Shown: piece after piece, positions 1-5,277 of the stretch
How positions within the stretch are numbered: position 1 is the first letter of the stretch
How the letters are laid out: every line of letters starts with the position of its first letter
Program-made: the position numbers and the translations under genes
The notes under the pieces: generated by a model
Database searches by the model: none
The model's input: only the letters and a program-made list of their open reading frames with translations
Told to the model about the DNA's origin: nothing
Source: Candidatus Glassbacteria bacterium RIFCSPLOWO2_12_FULL_58_11
Lineage (GTDB): Bacteria > Gemmatimonadota > Glassbacteria > GWA2-58-10
Length of the DNA: 5,277 bases
Assembly: GCA_001780825.1 (NCBI GenBank)
Contig: MFIX01000218.1
Location: 1-5,277 of the forward strand
Direction: 5' to 3'

Positions 1-453
1 GCCTGCGGAGCCTTTGTCAGGCTTCCCGACAATCCGCGCGGCAATGATCGGCGGATCATCCGGCGGATGAAACGCAGGCTCGGGGCCGATCCGGCGGGAC
101 TGATCGCCGATTTCCAGCGAGAGATGTTCGGCCCGGGCCGCGAGGAGCTTTACGAGTCCTTCCGGCAAACCGCAGGCGCCGGAGGCCTCGAAATGGCGCC
201 TGGCGCCCTGGGGCGGGGTCTCGATTATCTGCTGGAGACCGATCTGCGGGACATTCTCCGGAGGATCGCCTGCCCGGCGCTGGTGCTCCACGCCGCGGAT
301 GACACGATAATCGACTCCCGCCTGGGAGAGGAGCTGGCCGGAGCGCTGCCCGGAGGCCGTTTTGTTGCGCTCGAGACTGGCAGGCATATCCCCTTCAGGG
401 GCGCGGAGAGAAGATGCGCCGGACTGCTGAAAGAGTTCTGGGGGGAAATATAA
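1..453 (+). CDS. bioH: BioH-type pimeloyl-[ACP] methyl ester esterase, C-terminal part (5' end outside window)
   Basis: This is the C-terminal 150 residues of an alpha/beta hydrolase; the frame is open from base 1, so the ATG at 67 is internal, not the start. The protein would remove the methyl group from pimeloyl-ACP methyl ester in the cytoplasm, ending the BioC/BioH disguise cycle that makes the pimelate part of biotin. Seen: the cap-to-core region with GLDYLLETDLRDIL, then a beta strand CPALVLHAADDTIID whose second Asp (fragment residue 101) is the likely catalytic acid. The likely catalytic His follows at residue 129 in GRHIPF. The Asp-His spacing of 28 equals that of E. coli BioH (D207, H235, from memory). 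About 105 residues are missing, including the nucleophile-elbow Ser, so the triad cannot be confirmed. Position directly upstream of bioC and bioD supports the biotin role. Another pimelate esterase type (BioG, BioJ, BioV) or a generic hydrolase is less likely. Confidence 0.82.
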   Translation, partial: ACGAFVRLPDNPRGNDRRIIRRMKRRLGADPAGLIADFQREMFGPGREELYESFRQTAGAGGLEMAPGALGRGLDYLLETDLRDILRRIACPALVLHAADDTIIDSRLGEELAGALPGGRFVALETGRHIPFRGAERRCAGLLKEFWGEI

Positions 454-498
454 GAAATCAGTTCGGCTCAGGCATTATAGATTTTGTGAGGACCTCTT

Positions 499-526
499 GT
501 AGGGGCACGGTGCACCGTGCCCCTAC
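499..526. repeat. Perfect 28-bp palindrome, copy 1 of a dispersed GTAGGGGC-armed repeat
   Basis: The left half GTAGGGGCACGGTG is exactly reverse-complementary to the right half 513-526, with no spacer, and pairing stops exactly at both ends (T498 against G527). Its outer eight bases on each side match the palindrome at 2261-2288, while the inner six differ but remain self-complementary. It sits between the bioH stop and bioC. It could fold as a 12-bp hairpin with a 4-nt loop in RNA or extrude in DNA. No U-run follows, so it is not a standard terminator. Similar short GTAGGGGC...GCCCCTAC palindromes are, from memory, common between genes in many uncultured bacteria and behave like REP elements. 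Confidence 0.85.
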
Positions 527-624
527 GCGTCCGCCTAGCGAACACCTGGTTCCGCGCTGCAGAAGATTTGAGTTATATTACCCGTGATAATCCTATCTTC
601 GAGGGGCCAAAAAACCGGAAGATA

Positions 625-1455
625 TTGGATAAGATAAATAAAAAAATCGTGGCCCTGCATTTTTCCGCGGGCGCGAAAAACTACCAGGCTCTGGGGGGTA
701 TCCAGCGGGAAATCGCCTTCCAGCTTGCGGAGTGGGCCGACCTGCCACAACCCGCAAGCGAGGCTCCGCTATCCGTGCTGGAAATCGGCTGCGGCACGGG
801 CAATCTGACCGGCTTCCTGCTGGATAAAATCCGGCCCGGCTTTTATCTGGGCCTCGACCTGGCGCGCGGCATGCTCGAGACCGCGGCCGGCAATCCGGAC
901 AGCCGGGAGGACCGGGTCAGGCTCATCCAGGCGGATGGAGAGAAGCTGCCTTTCCGCGCCGAATCATTCGACCTGGTGGCCAGCAGCACCACTTTCCAGT
1001 GGTTCGGCAGCCTGGAGGATTCGCTGGCCGGAATCAACCGGGTCCTGCGGCCCGGCGGCAGCCTCCTGGCGGCCACCCTGGGAGGCGAGACATTCCGCGA
1101 GCTGAGAGAGGCCTACCGCACGATAGCGGGCCGGATGGGGATAACCCTTACCACCAGCCGTTACGGGCCGCCTCTGCCTGAGGCGCAAGAGCTGAAAGAC
1201 AGCTTGAACAGGGCCGGCTTCAGGCGGATCTCGCTCCAGCGCTCGACAAAATACGAGTACTTTCCGGGCGCCGCGCAGTTCATGCGCTCGATCAAGAAGC
1301 GCGGGGCCAACAACCCGAATTACCGGCCGATGAGCCTGGCGGTCGAGCGGCGGTTTATGAAAGAGGTCCTCGAGCTCTACGAGCAGCGTTTCCGCAGCGA
1401 TGGGCAGGTTTACGCCGGGTACGAGGTGCTGTTCCTCCAATGCCGCAAAGAGTGA
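625..1455 (+). CDS. bioC: Malonyl-[acyl-carrier protein] O-methyltransferase BioC
   Basis: BioC is a SAM-dependent class I methyltransferase that caps the free carboxyl of malonyl-ACP (or malonyl-CoA) as a methyl ester, priming fatty-acid synthesis for pimelate. From the TTG at 625 the protein has 276 residues. Motif I VLEIGCGTG is at 51-59, the ribose-binding Asp of GLDLA at 78, DGEKLPF at 104-110, the BioC-type FDLVASSTTFQWF at 115-127 and LRPGG at 141-145. The late IKKRGANNPN segment is also typical of BioC. The start is uncertain. The frame stays open back to a GTG at 517, but that codon lies inside the 28-bp palindrome and would add 36 residues unlike the family. The TTG start gives MDKINKKIV, close to the usual BioC beginning, but its ribosome-binding site is poor (GGAAG only 3 nt upstream). 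The 3' end overlaps bioD by 16 nt, indicating one operon. Product certain; start about even odds. Confidence 0.93.
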   Translation: MDKINKKIVALHFSAGAKNYQALGGIQREIAFQLAEWADLPQPASEAPLSVLEIGCGTGNLTGFLLDKIRPGFYLGLDLARGMLETAAGNPDSREDRVRLIQADGEKLPFRAESFDLVASSTTFQWFGSLEDSLAGINRVLRPGGSLLAATLGGETFRELREAYRTIAGRMGITLTTSRYGPPLPEAQELKDSLNRAGFRRISLQRSTKYEYFPGAAQFMRSIKKRGANNPNYRPMSLAVERRFMKEVLELYEQRFRSDGQVYAGYEVLFLQCRKE

Positions 1456-2201
1456 ACAAAGCCGCAGCGCTGAAAGGTTTCTTTGTCACCGGGACCGATA
1501 CCGGCGTGGGCAAGACTGCGCTGGCCGCTTCCCTGGCCCTGCTGATGATCGAATCCGGTATCCGGACCGCCCCGGTCAAACCGGTGCAGACCGGAGTTTC
1601 CGCCAGCCAGCCGGGAGACCTCGAACACTGCCTTAAGCTGTGCGGCCTGCAGCCCTCTCCCGCCGAGCTGCGCCTGATGAACCCTTACCGCTTTCCGCTG
1701 CCCGCCTCGCCTCACCTGGCCGCTGAACAGGCTGGCGCACGTATCTCTCTGTCGCGAATAGTCACTGCCTGCCAAAAGCTCTGTAAGAATTACCAGGCGC
1801 TGGTGGTCGAGGGCGCGGGCGGCCTGCTCGTACCGCTGACCCGCCGGACTACCACGCTCGAGCTGGCCCGCCGGCTAGGCCTGCCGCTCATTATTGTGGC
1901 GCGGGCCGGTCTGGGAACGCTCAACCATACGCTGCTCACTCTCCGGGCCGCGAAAGAGGCCGAGCTCGAGGTGGCCGCGGTGGCGCTCAATCATCCGGAG
2001 AGAGCGAGCCGGGGCAAGGCTGAGAAAATAATCGAAAAGGACAACCGGGAGATCATCGCCGCTCTGGGGAAAGTTGAAGTCTGGGAGGCGCTGCCCTACA
2101 TTGAAGGAGCGGGAGTGAAAGTGGAGGCAACCCGCAGGCTGGCCGGGGTTCTGGCCGGGCGGGGGGCGCGGGAGCGGATCGAAAGGGAATTTATTTCTTA
2201 G
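1440..2201 (+). CDS. bioD: ATP-dependent dethiobiotin synthetase BioD
   Basis: BioD carboxylates 7,8-diaminopelargonate with CO2 and ATP to form the ureido ring of dethiobiotin, the penultimate step of biotin synthesis, in the cytoplasm. The 253-residue length is slightly above the usual 220-240. Seen: the P-loop GTDTGVGKT at 18-26, the substrate-binding Lys 47 in KPVQTG, Asp 60, SPHLAA at 90-95, and VVEGAGGLLVPL at 122-133 with the family's conserved Glu 124. These are the main BioD fingerprints, so the enzyme looks intact. The ATG lies inside the end of bioC, with GAGGTG at 1423-1428 about 11 nt upstream as ribosome-binding site. A GTG at 1452 that overlaps the bioC stop is an alternative start but has weaker spacing support. 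The 16-nt overlap suggests translational coupling. The last 20 or so residues are rich in Arg and Glu and show no motif. Confidence 0.96.
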   Translation: MPQRVNKAAALKGFFVTGTDTGVGKTALAASLALLMIESGIRTAPVKPVQTGVSASQPGDLEHCLKLCGLQPSPAELRLMNPYRFPLPASPHLAAEQAGARISLSRIVTACQKLCKNYQALVVEGAGGLLVPLTRRTTTLELARRLGLPLIIVARAGLGTLNHTLLTLRAAKEAELEVAAVALNHPERASRGKAEKIIEKDNREIIAALGKVEVWEALPYIEGAGVKVEATRRLAGVLAGRGARERIEREFIS

Positions 2202-2203
2202 AG

Positions 2204-2232
2204 CGGGCTTGGCATGACACGTTTCCAGCCCG
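2204..2232 (+). terminator. Weak hairpin just after bioD, possible end of the bioHCD transcript
   Basis: CGGGC (2204-2208) pairs with GCCCG (2228-2232), then TGG (2210-2212) pairs with CCA (2225-2227) with one bulged T, leaving a 12-nt loop. It begins 3 nt after the bioD stop. No run of T follows, so it does not meet the usual intrinsic-terminator pattern. It could instead protect the 3' end of the message or be coincidental. Confidence 0.3.
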
Positions 2233-2260
2233 GATTATGCACAAATTTCCGTAAATTCCG

Positions 2261-2288
2261 GTAGGGGCGACGCATGCGTCGCCCCTAC
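2261..2288. repeat. Perfect 28-bp palindrome, copy 2 of the GTAGGGGC-armed repeat
   Basis: The left half GTAGGGGCGACGCA is the exact reverse complement of the right half 2275-2288, without spacer; pairing stops at G2260/A2289. Length and outer arms equal those of the palindrome at 499-526, while the inner bases differ, as expected for two members of one family held palindromic. It lies in the 166-bp gap between bioD and the small membrane protein, again between genes and not within one. It has no following T-run. Confidence 0.85.
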
Positions 2289-2367
2289 AACCTATGTTTA
2301 TTGCCTGTATGCGTGATTATTTCAAGACGCCTTTAAAAGACAAAACACTTTAATTGTGGAGGGTAAA

Positions 2368-2679
2368 ATGAAAAAATCTGACTATTTTTTAAAAAGCCTG
2401 GTAAACGCAGCCGGCGTGATGCTTTACACCTCCGCCGTGGCCTGGCTGATGTTCCACGGCCAGCAGGTTTTCGGTCGGCCGGCCAATTTTCTCATGCCTC
2501 TTTTCATACTCCTGCTGCTGATCATCTCCGCCTCTATAACCGGCCTGCTGGTTTTCGGCAAGCCGATTCTCCTCTACCTGGACGGCCTTAAAAAAGAGGC
2601 GTTCACCCTGCTTTTTGCCACTCTCGCCTGGCTGATTTTTTTTGCGATTCTCATTATATCGATACTGGTGCTGCAATAA
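2368..2679 (+). CDS. Small three-helix integral membrane protein, function unknown
   Basis: The 103-residue protein has three predicted membrane segments: about residues 10-31 (from SLVNAAGVML), 39-63 (FLMPLFILLLLIISAS onward) and 77-102 (ending AILIISILVL). A short polar loop GQQVFGRPA joins helices 1 and 2, and a loop with LDGLKKEA joins helices 2 and 3. The N-terminus MKKSD is positively charged, suggesting it stays in the cytoplasm. I chose the ATG at 2368 because GGAGGG (2358-2363) lies just upstream; a GTG at 2356 would overlap that site. It resembles, from memory only, small uncharacterised membrane proteins of candidate-phylum bacteria with a similar ITGLLVFGKPILLYLDG stretch. No catalytic or metal motif is visible. 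It is separated from bioD by 166 bp with a palindrome, so it is probably transcribed on its own. No function is assigned. Confidence 0.8.
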   Translation: MKKSDYFLKSLVNAAGVMLYTSAVAWLMFHGQQVFGRPANFLMPLFILLLLIISASITGLLVFGKPILLYLDGLKKEAFTLLFATLAWLIFFAILIISILVLQ

Positions 2680-2758
2680 GACTGACGGTCAAACAAAGCC
2701 GCATATTACTACCCAGAGCATATAATTGATTGCATCTAAGTGTAAAATATTCTTTTAT

Positions 2759-2780
2759 CTTCTTTTGGTGGCAAAAGAAG
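2759..2780. repeat. Inverted repeat with 9-bp arms and 4-nt loop (hairpin A)
   Basis: CTTCTTTTG (2759-2767) is the exact reverse complement of CAAAAGAAG (2772-2780), separated by GTGG. The following bases are CAAAACC, not a T-run, so a simple terminator is unlikely. It is 8 nt from an equally built hairpin (2789-2810). Confidence 0.7.
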
Positions 2781-2788
2781 CAAAACCA

Positions 2789-2810
2789 GTTCTTTCATAA
2801 CTGAAAGAAC
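2789..2810. repeat. Inverted repeat with 9-bp arms and 4-nt loop (hairpin B)
   Basis: GTTCTTTCA (2789-2797) pairs perfectly with TGAAAGAAC (2802-2810) around the loop TAAC. It has the same geometry as hairpin A, with a related TTCTTT core but different arms, so the two look like a designed or duplicated pair and not one long palindrome. Confidence 0.7.
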
Positions 2811-2862
2811 CAAAGGTTATTTCCGGAACCTGAGTCCTCTACTCCGCTTCGCCAAGGTCGCC

Positions 2863-2902
2863 TGCGCGAGGTCTCGCGCAAAGGCCTGCCGGGGCTTTGT
2901 GC
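2863..2902. repeat. GC-rich inverted repeat with two competing stems
   Basis: TGCGCGAG (2863-2870) is complementary to CTCGCGCA (2873-2880). GCGCAAAG (2876-2883) can instead pair with CTTTGTGC (2895-2902), with one G-T pair. The stems share 2876-2880 and exclude each other. Such an arrangement occurs in attenuators, but no leader peptide, ligand-binding core or T-run is seen, so this may be chance in GC-rich DNA. Confidence 0.4.
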
Positions 2903-3133
2903 ATTTATCACGGCCAGCATGGAAATTACTTGTCTCCTACACGCTCCAATAAGAGAATCTTAAGCCTTCAGGGCTTCTTATAGCCTCTTACTTTAACAAC
3001 TCCAGAATCTGAATAAATGCAATCTATTTTACGCTCCCCCTAGTAAGTCCTTGAAGTCTTTCAAGCGCTGATATATCGTTTCGGGTCAGAAAAAACCGGT
3101 CCCGGTATTCGATAAATTTTCAAGGAGCCAGTA

Positions 3134-4132
3134 ATGTCTATAATGCGGAGGAGAAAATTTATATCCAACACTCTGGGATTGACTACCGCACTGTCCGCTT
3201 CCCAAATCTTAGCCGCTGAGCAAACCGTAAAAAAACGGGAACAGTACCCGGCAGGTAAAAAGGAGAAGTGGTTTACCCGGCGGATGGAGGAAATGACCAG
3301 CCGGGAAATCGAGTTCTACCTCAAAGAAGGCGGCGACCTGGTTTTTATACCCTTTGGCCCGGTCAGCGGCCACGGCGCATTCACTCCCATGGGCATGCAT
3401 GCGCACTGGGCCAATGCGCTATCCGTATTATTGGCCGGCAAGGCGGATGGACTCGTTTTTCCGCCTACTTACACGGTTATGGCGGGAGCCACTCAGTCTT
3501 TCCGGGGAACGGTGCATTTCCCGGTAAGCGAGCAGGTATCGATATTAAAGCGGATCGCCATGAGCCTTTACAATGCAGGGTTCCGCAGAGTGGTGCTGAT
3601 CGGCGGGACTACGCCGGAGGATACGGGAGGCCGGGTCGCGGTGCGGGAGCTTTTTGATGAGACCAACCATCCTTTCTGGTTCGTGGAGGGAGAGCTATTA
3701 CTTTCCGCACCCGAGGTTAAAGCAATCCATGAAGGCTATCCGGGTAATTTCGGGGAAACCCTTCTCTGCCTGGCGGCGCTGAAAATCCTGGGCCGGGAGC
3801 GGCCCATTCCGGCCGCGGATTGGGCCCGCGAAATCGGCTCCAAGCTCGAGGACAGCGGAGACCAGCCAGCGGAAATACGCGAGGATGTAGTCGCCCTGCG
3901 GACTCTGGGACAAGTCGGATTCCGTTATTACGAGGAGGGCCAGCACGGAAACCACGGGACCGCCGGAATTACATTCAAAGGCCGCTCGGATGTGGACATG
4001 ACTGTCGAGGTGCTGGAAAAATGCGCGGATCTCATGCTGCCCATACTCGATAAGCTGACCCATTACGCGGATTGGCTGGATGGGCATCCTTTCAAGTACA
4101 TCGAGGCCAGCGAGAAACTTTACGAAAAATAA
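3134..4132 (+). CDS. Exported creatininase-family protein with Tat signal and altered metal-site motifs
   Basis: This 332-residue protein begins with a twin-arginine signal: RRRKFIS at 5-11, a hydrophobic stretch to about 26, and a likely cleavage near LAAEQ (26-30). It would thus be folded in the cytoplasm and exported. The body fits the creatininase amidohydrolase fold (the family of creatininase, MftE and ArfB). IPFGPVSGHG (72-81) corresponds to the usual P-x-G-S-x-E-x-H-G motif, F-R-G-T at 123-126 to P-G-T, LIGGTTPED (155-163) to V-N-G-H-G-G-N, and GNFGET (204-209) to A-G-x-x-E-T. Most usual metal ligands differ: the motif-1 Glu is Ser 78, the Asp is His 89, and the later His is Thr 159; His 80 is kept. 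It may bind metal differently or not be a hydrolase. The family usually has about 240-270 residues; the extra length is the signal and linker. The ATG has AAGGAG at 3122-3127. Neighbours do not indicate a substrate. Family assignment fairly sure; activity unknown. Confidence 0.8.
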   Translation: MSIMRRRKFISNTLGLTTALSASQILAAEQTVKKREQYPAGKKEKWFTRRMEEMTSREIEFYLKEGGDLVFIPFGPVSGHGAFTPMGMHAHWANALSVLLAGKADGLVFPPTYTVMAGATQSFRGTVHFPVSEQVSILKRIAMSLYNAGFRRVVLIGGTTPEDTGGRVAVRELFDETNHPFWFVEGELLLSAPEVKAIHEGYPGNFGETLLCLAALKILGRERPIPAADWAREIGSKLEDSGDQPAEIREDVVALRTLGQVGFRYYEEGQHGNHGTAGITFKGRSDVDMTVEVLEKCADLMLPILDKLTHYADWLDGHPFKYIEASEKLYEK

Positions 4133-4274
4133 TTCAATTAATAGCCTTGAAATGACCGGCTTTAGGTATTACCCACGGGGATGAGTATAACGTATCAATT
4201 TGATGTGTGCGTCAAATTTTCCTGATCTGGGGCATTCGAGAGCCGTTACTACAGCGTGGTCTGCCTGCCTGCTC
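4133..4274. other. Convergent intergenic gap between the creatininase-like gene and bioF
   Basis: This 142-bp stretch separates two genes that end towards each other. It is AT-rich up to about 4220 and contains one short hairpin (4197-4218), described separately. No gene, palindrome of the 28-bp family or other repeat is seen. Confidence 0.6.
4197..4218 (+). terminator. AT-rich hairpin between convergent genes, possible terminator
   Basis: AATTTGATG (4197-4205) can pair with CGTCAAATT (4210-4218) over nine positions with one G-T pair and a loop of TGTG; TTCC follows. It sits 64 nt after the creatininase-like stop and 56 nt from the bioF stop, where a two-way terminator would be expected. The stem is AT-rich and the T-run only four long, so support is modest. 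Confidence 0.35.
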
Positions 4275-5277
4275 TTACAATTGCGCCACTGCACGGCCCA
4301 GCGCCTCCAGCAGGTACTCGAAATCCTGATCGCTCAAAGCCGCGCTGAGCGAAAAGCGCACCCGGCTGGTGCCTTCCGGCACGGTGGGCGGACGCACCGC
4401 AGGCGCGAAAATCTTTTCACGGCGCAGGCGCTCGGCAAAATCCAGAGCCGCCCGCGGCTCGCCGGCAAGCGCCGGCACGATCTGCGTGCTGCTTTCCAGC
4501 GTGCTGATTCCTTTCTCATGCAAAGCCCGGCGCAGGCGCTGCGCCATGTCCAGCAGATGCGCCCGCTGGCTGTCGGCCTCCAGGACAATCTCCAGGGCCT
4601 TCTCCACCGCGGCCAAGAGCGGCGGTGGCGGGGCGGTGCTGAAAATAAAAGAGCGGCAGGTATTTATCAGGTAGTCCCGAACCTCAGGCGCGCAGGCGAC
4701 ATAGGCCCCGCTGACCCCGAAAGCCTTTCCCAGCGTGCCCAGAACCAGCACATCCTCCGCTCCAAGGTCCTGTTCCGCGGCCAGGCCCCGGCCCCCCGGC
4801 CCCAGCACGCCGACCGCATGGGCCTCATCGGCGATAAAGAGCGCACAGTGAGTGCGGCAGAGCGCGGAGAGCTCTGCCAGCGGAGCGCGGTCGCCATCCA
4901 TGCTGAACACGGTATCGGTGACCACCAGTGCGCGGCCGCCCCGGCCGGAGTCCCGCTCGAGCAGCTCCCGCAGGTGGCCGGGATCGTTATGGCGGAAACG
5001 CTCCAGGCGCGCGCCGCTTAAGATAGCTCCATCATAGAGGCTGGCGTGGCAGAGACGGTCGAGGTACGCCCGGTCGCCGCGGCCGGCGAAAGCCGGGATC
5101 AGGCCCACCCCGGCGGCATAGCCGGAGCTGAAAGTCAGCGCCGCCCCGCAGCCGTGGAACCGGGCCAGGGCCTCCTCCACGCGCTCATGCAGCTCGGAGG
5201 TGCCGGAGATCAGCCGCGAGGCCCCGGAGCCGCTGCCCCAGCGGGAGGCCGCCTCGCTCAGGGCCTGCGCCAGGCGC
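4275..5277 (-). CDS. bioF: 8-amino-7-oxononanoate synthase BioF (N-terminus outside window)
   Basis: BioF is a PLP-dependent alpha-oxoamine synthase that condenses pimeloyl-ACP (or -CoA) with L-alanine to give KAPA, the first ring-assembly step of biotin synthesis, in the cytoplasm. The visible 333 residues reach the right edge; by comparison with the usual 385-400, about 55 are missing. Seen, in fragment numbering: GSGSGASRLISGTSELH (14-30), the PLP-stacking His 77 in CHASLYDGA, RHND at 95-98, TDTVFSMDGD (120-129), DEAHAVG with Asp 150 and His 153, and GTLGKAFG with the Schiff-base Lys 184. All key residues are present. A GTG at 5180 is not the start, since conserved sequence continues upstream of it. 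The related enzymes Kbl, HemA and Spt share the fold; BioF is preferred because bioH, bioC and bioD are nearby. It runs opposite to them, so it must have its own promoter, outside the window, and perhaps other bio genes with it. Confidence 0.92.
   Translation of the reverse strand, partial: RLAQALSEAASRWGSGSGASRLISGTSELHERVEEALARFHGCGAALTFSSGYAAGVGLIPAFAGRGDRAYLDRLCHASLYDGAILSGARLERFRHNDPGHLRELLERDSGRGGRALVVTDTVFSMDGDRAPLAELSALCRTHCALFIADEAHAVGVLGPGGRGLAAEQDLGAEDVLVLGTLGKAFGVSGAYVACAPEVRDYLINTCRSFIFSTAPPPPLLAAVEKALEIVLEADSQRAHLLDMAQRLRRALHEKGISTLESSTQIVPALAGEPRAALDFAERLRREKIFAPAVRPPTVPEGTSRVRFSLSAALSDQDFEYLLEALGRAVAQL

Larger units (their letters stand above)
2680..3133. other. 454-bp gene-free gap rich in short hairpins
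   Basis: I find no credible gene on either strand: the one longer open stretch (2746-2952, +) has no ATG, GTG or TTG start near its beginning and no ribosome-binding site. The gap holds hairpins at 2759-2780, 2789-2810 and 2863-2880, an alternative stem 2876-2883/2895-2902, and small stems at 2950-2962, 2962-2976 and 3050-3065. The middle (about 2830-2900) is GC-rich, while the flanks are AT-rich. The last 12 nt carry the AAGGAG site of the next gene. It may be a non-coding dispersed repeat or the remains of one. Confidence 0.6.

Noticed and set aside
67..69. ATG as start of the bioH-like gene
   Set aside because: The frame is open to base 1 and the visible part begins in the cap region of the fold, so the true start is outside the window.
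568..591. Promoter-like TTGAGT ... GATAAT upstream of bioC
   Set aside because: The spacing is only 12 nt, too short for a standard sigma-70-type promoter.
964..1440. 158-codon open frame on the - strand
   Set aside because: It is antisense to well-supported bioC; composition and lack of motifs mark it as a shadow.
2389..2676. 95-codon open frame on the - strand
   Set aside because: It mirrors the small membrane protein, which has the better ribosome-binding site and coherent helices; the antisense product is a Gln/Glu/Arg-rich string.
2746..2952. Open stretch of about 68 codons on the + strand in the gap
   Set aside because: There is no plausible start codon or ribosome-binding site, and the translation shows no domain. 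Openness over this length can be chance.
3051..3077. Promoter-like TTGAAG ... TATATC before the exported protein gene
   Set aside because: The 15-nt spacer is short and the -35 match overlaps a small inverted repeat; not strong enough to list as a promoter.
4200..5021. Long open frame on the + strand (273 codons)
   Set aside because: It lies antisense to bioF, whose motifs and catalytic residues are clear. Its translation is rich in Arg, Gln and Ala without any domain, as expected opposite a GC-rich gene.
5178..5180. GTG as start of bioF
   Set aside because: Conserved BioF sequence (GSGSGASRLISGTSELH) continues upstream in frame to the window edge, so this Val is internal.

Overview
The window carries most of a biotin-synthesis locus from a GC-rich bacterium. 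It is probably Gram-negative and from a poorly sampled lineage; I cannot name the taxon. The coding sequence is GC-rich with G/C-ending codons. Ribosome-binding sites are good where a start is clear (AAGGAG, GGAGGG, GAGGTG). The intergenic DNA is AT-richer and carries short palindromes, which fits an environmental genome with dispersed non-coding repeats.

Layout. Positions 1-453 (+) are the C-terminal 150 residues of a BioH-type alpha/beta hydrolase, cut by the window edge. After a gap holding a perfect 28-bp palindrome (499-526), bioC (end 1455, +) and bioD (1440-2201, +) follow with a 16-nt overlap. After bioD come a weak hairpin and a second perfect 28-bp palindrome (2261-2288) with the same outer arms as the first. 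Next is a 103-residue, three-helix membrane protein of unknown function (2368-2679, +). Positions 2680-3133 hold no gene but contain a cluster of short hairpins. Positions 3134-4132 (+) encode a Tat-exported, diverged member of the creatininase family. bioF (4275 to beyond 5277, -) lies convergent to everything else and runs off the right edge.

How the genes work together. BioC methylates the free carboxyl of malonyl-ACP (or malonyl-CoA) so that the fatty-acid synthase can elongate it. BioH removes the methyl group from pimeloyl-ACP methyl ester. BioF condenses pimeloyl-ACP with L-alanine to give 7-keto-8-aminopelargonate (KAPA). BioD closes the ureido ring to give dethiobiotin. The window therefore encodes the BioC/BioH route to pimelate plus two of the four ring-assembly steps. 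BioA (or BioK) and BioB are not seen and may lie beyond either edge.

The membrane protein and the creatininase-like protein sit between bioD and bioF but show no evident link to biotin. The least explained elements are the creatininase-like protein with its altered metal-site motifs, the paired palindromes (one of which supplies a misleading GTG start for bioC), and the hairpin-rich gap 2680-3133. I saw no CRISPR array, tRNA, rRNA, transposase or defence gene, and nothing I would call a new system with confidence.
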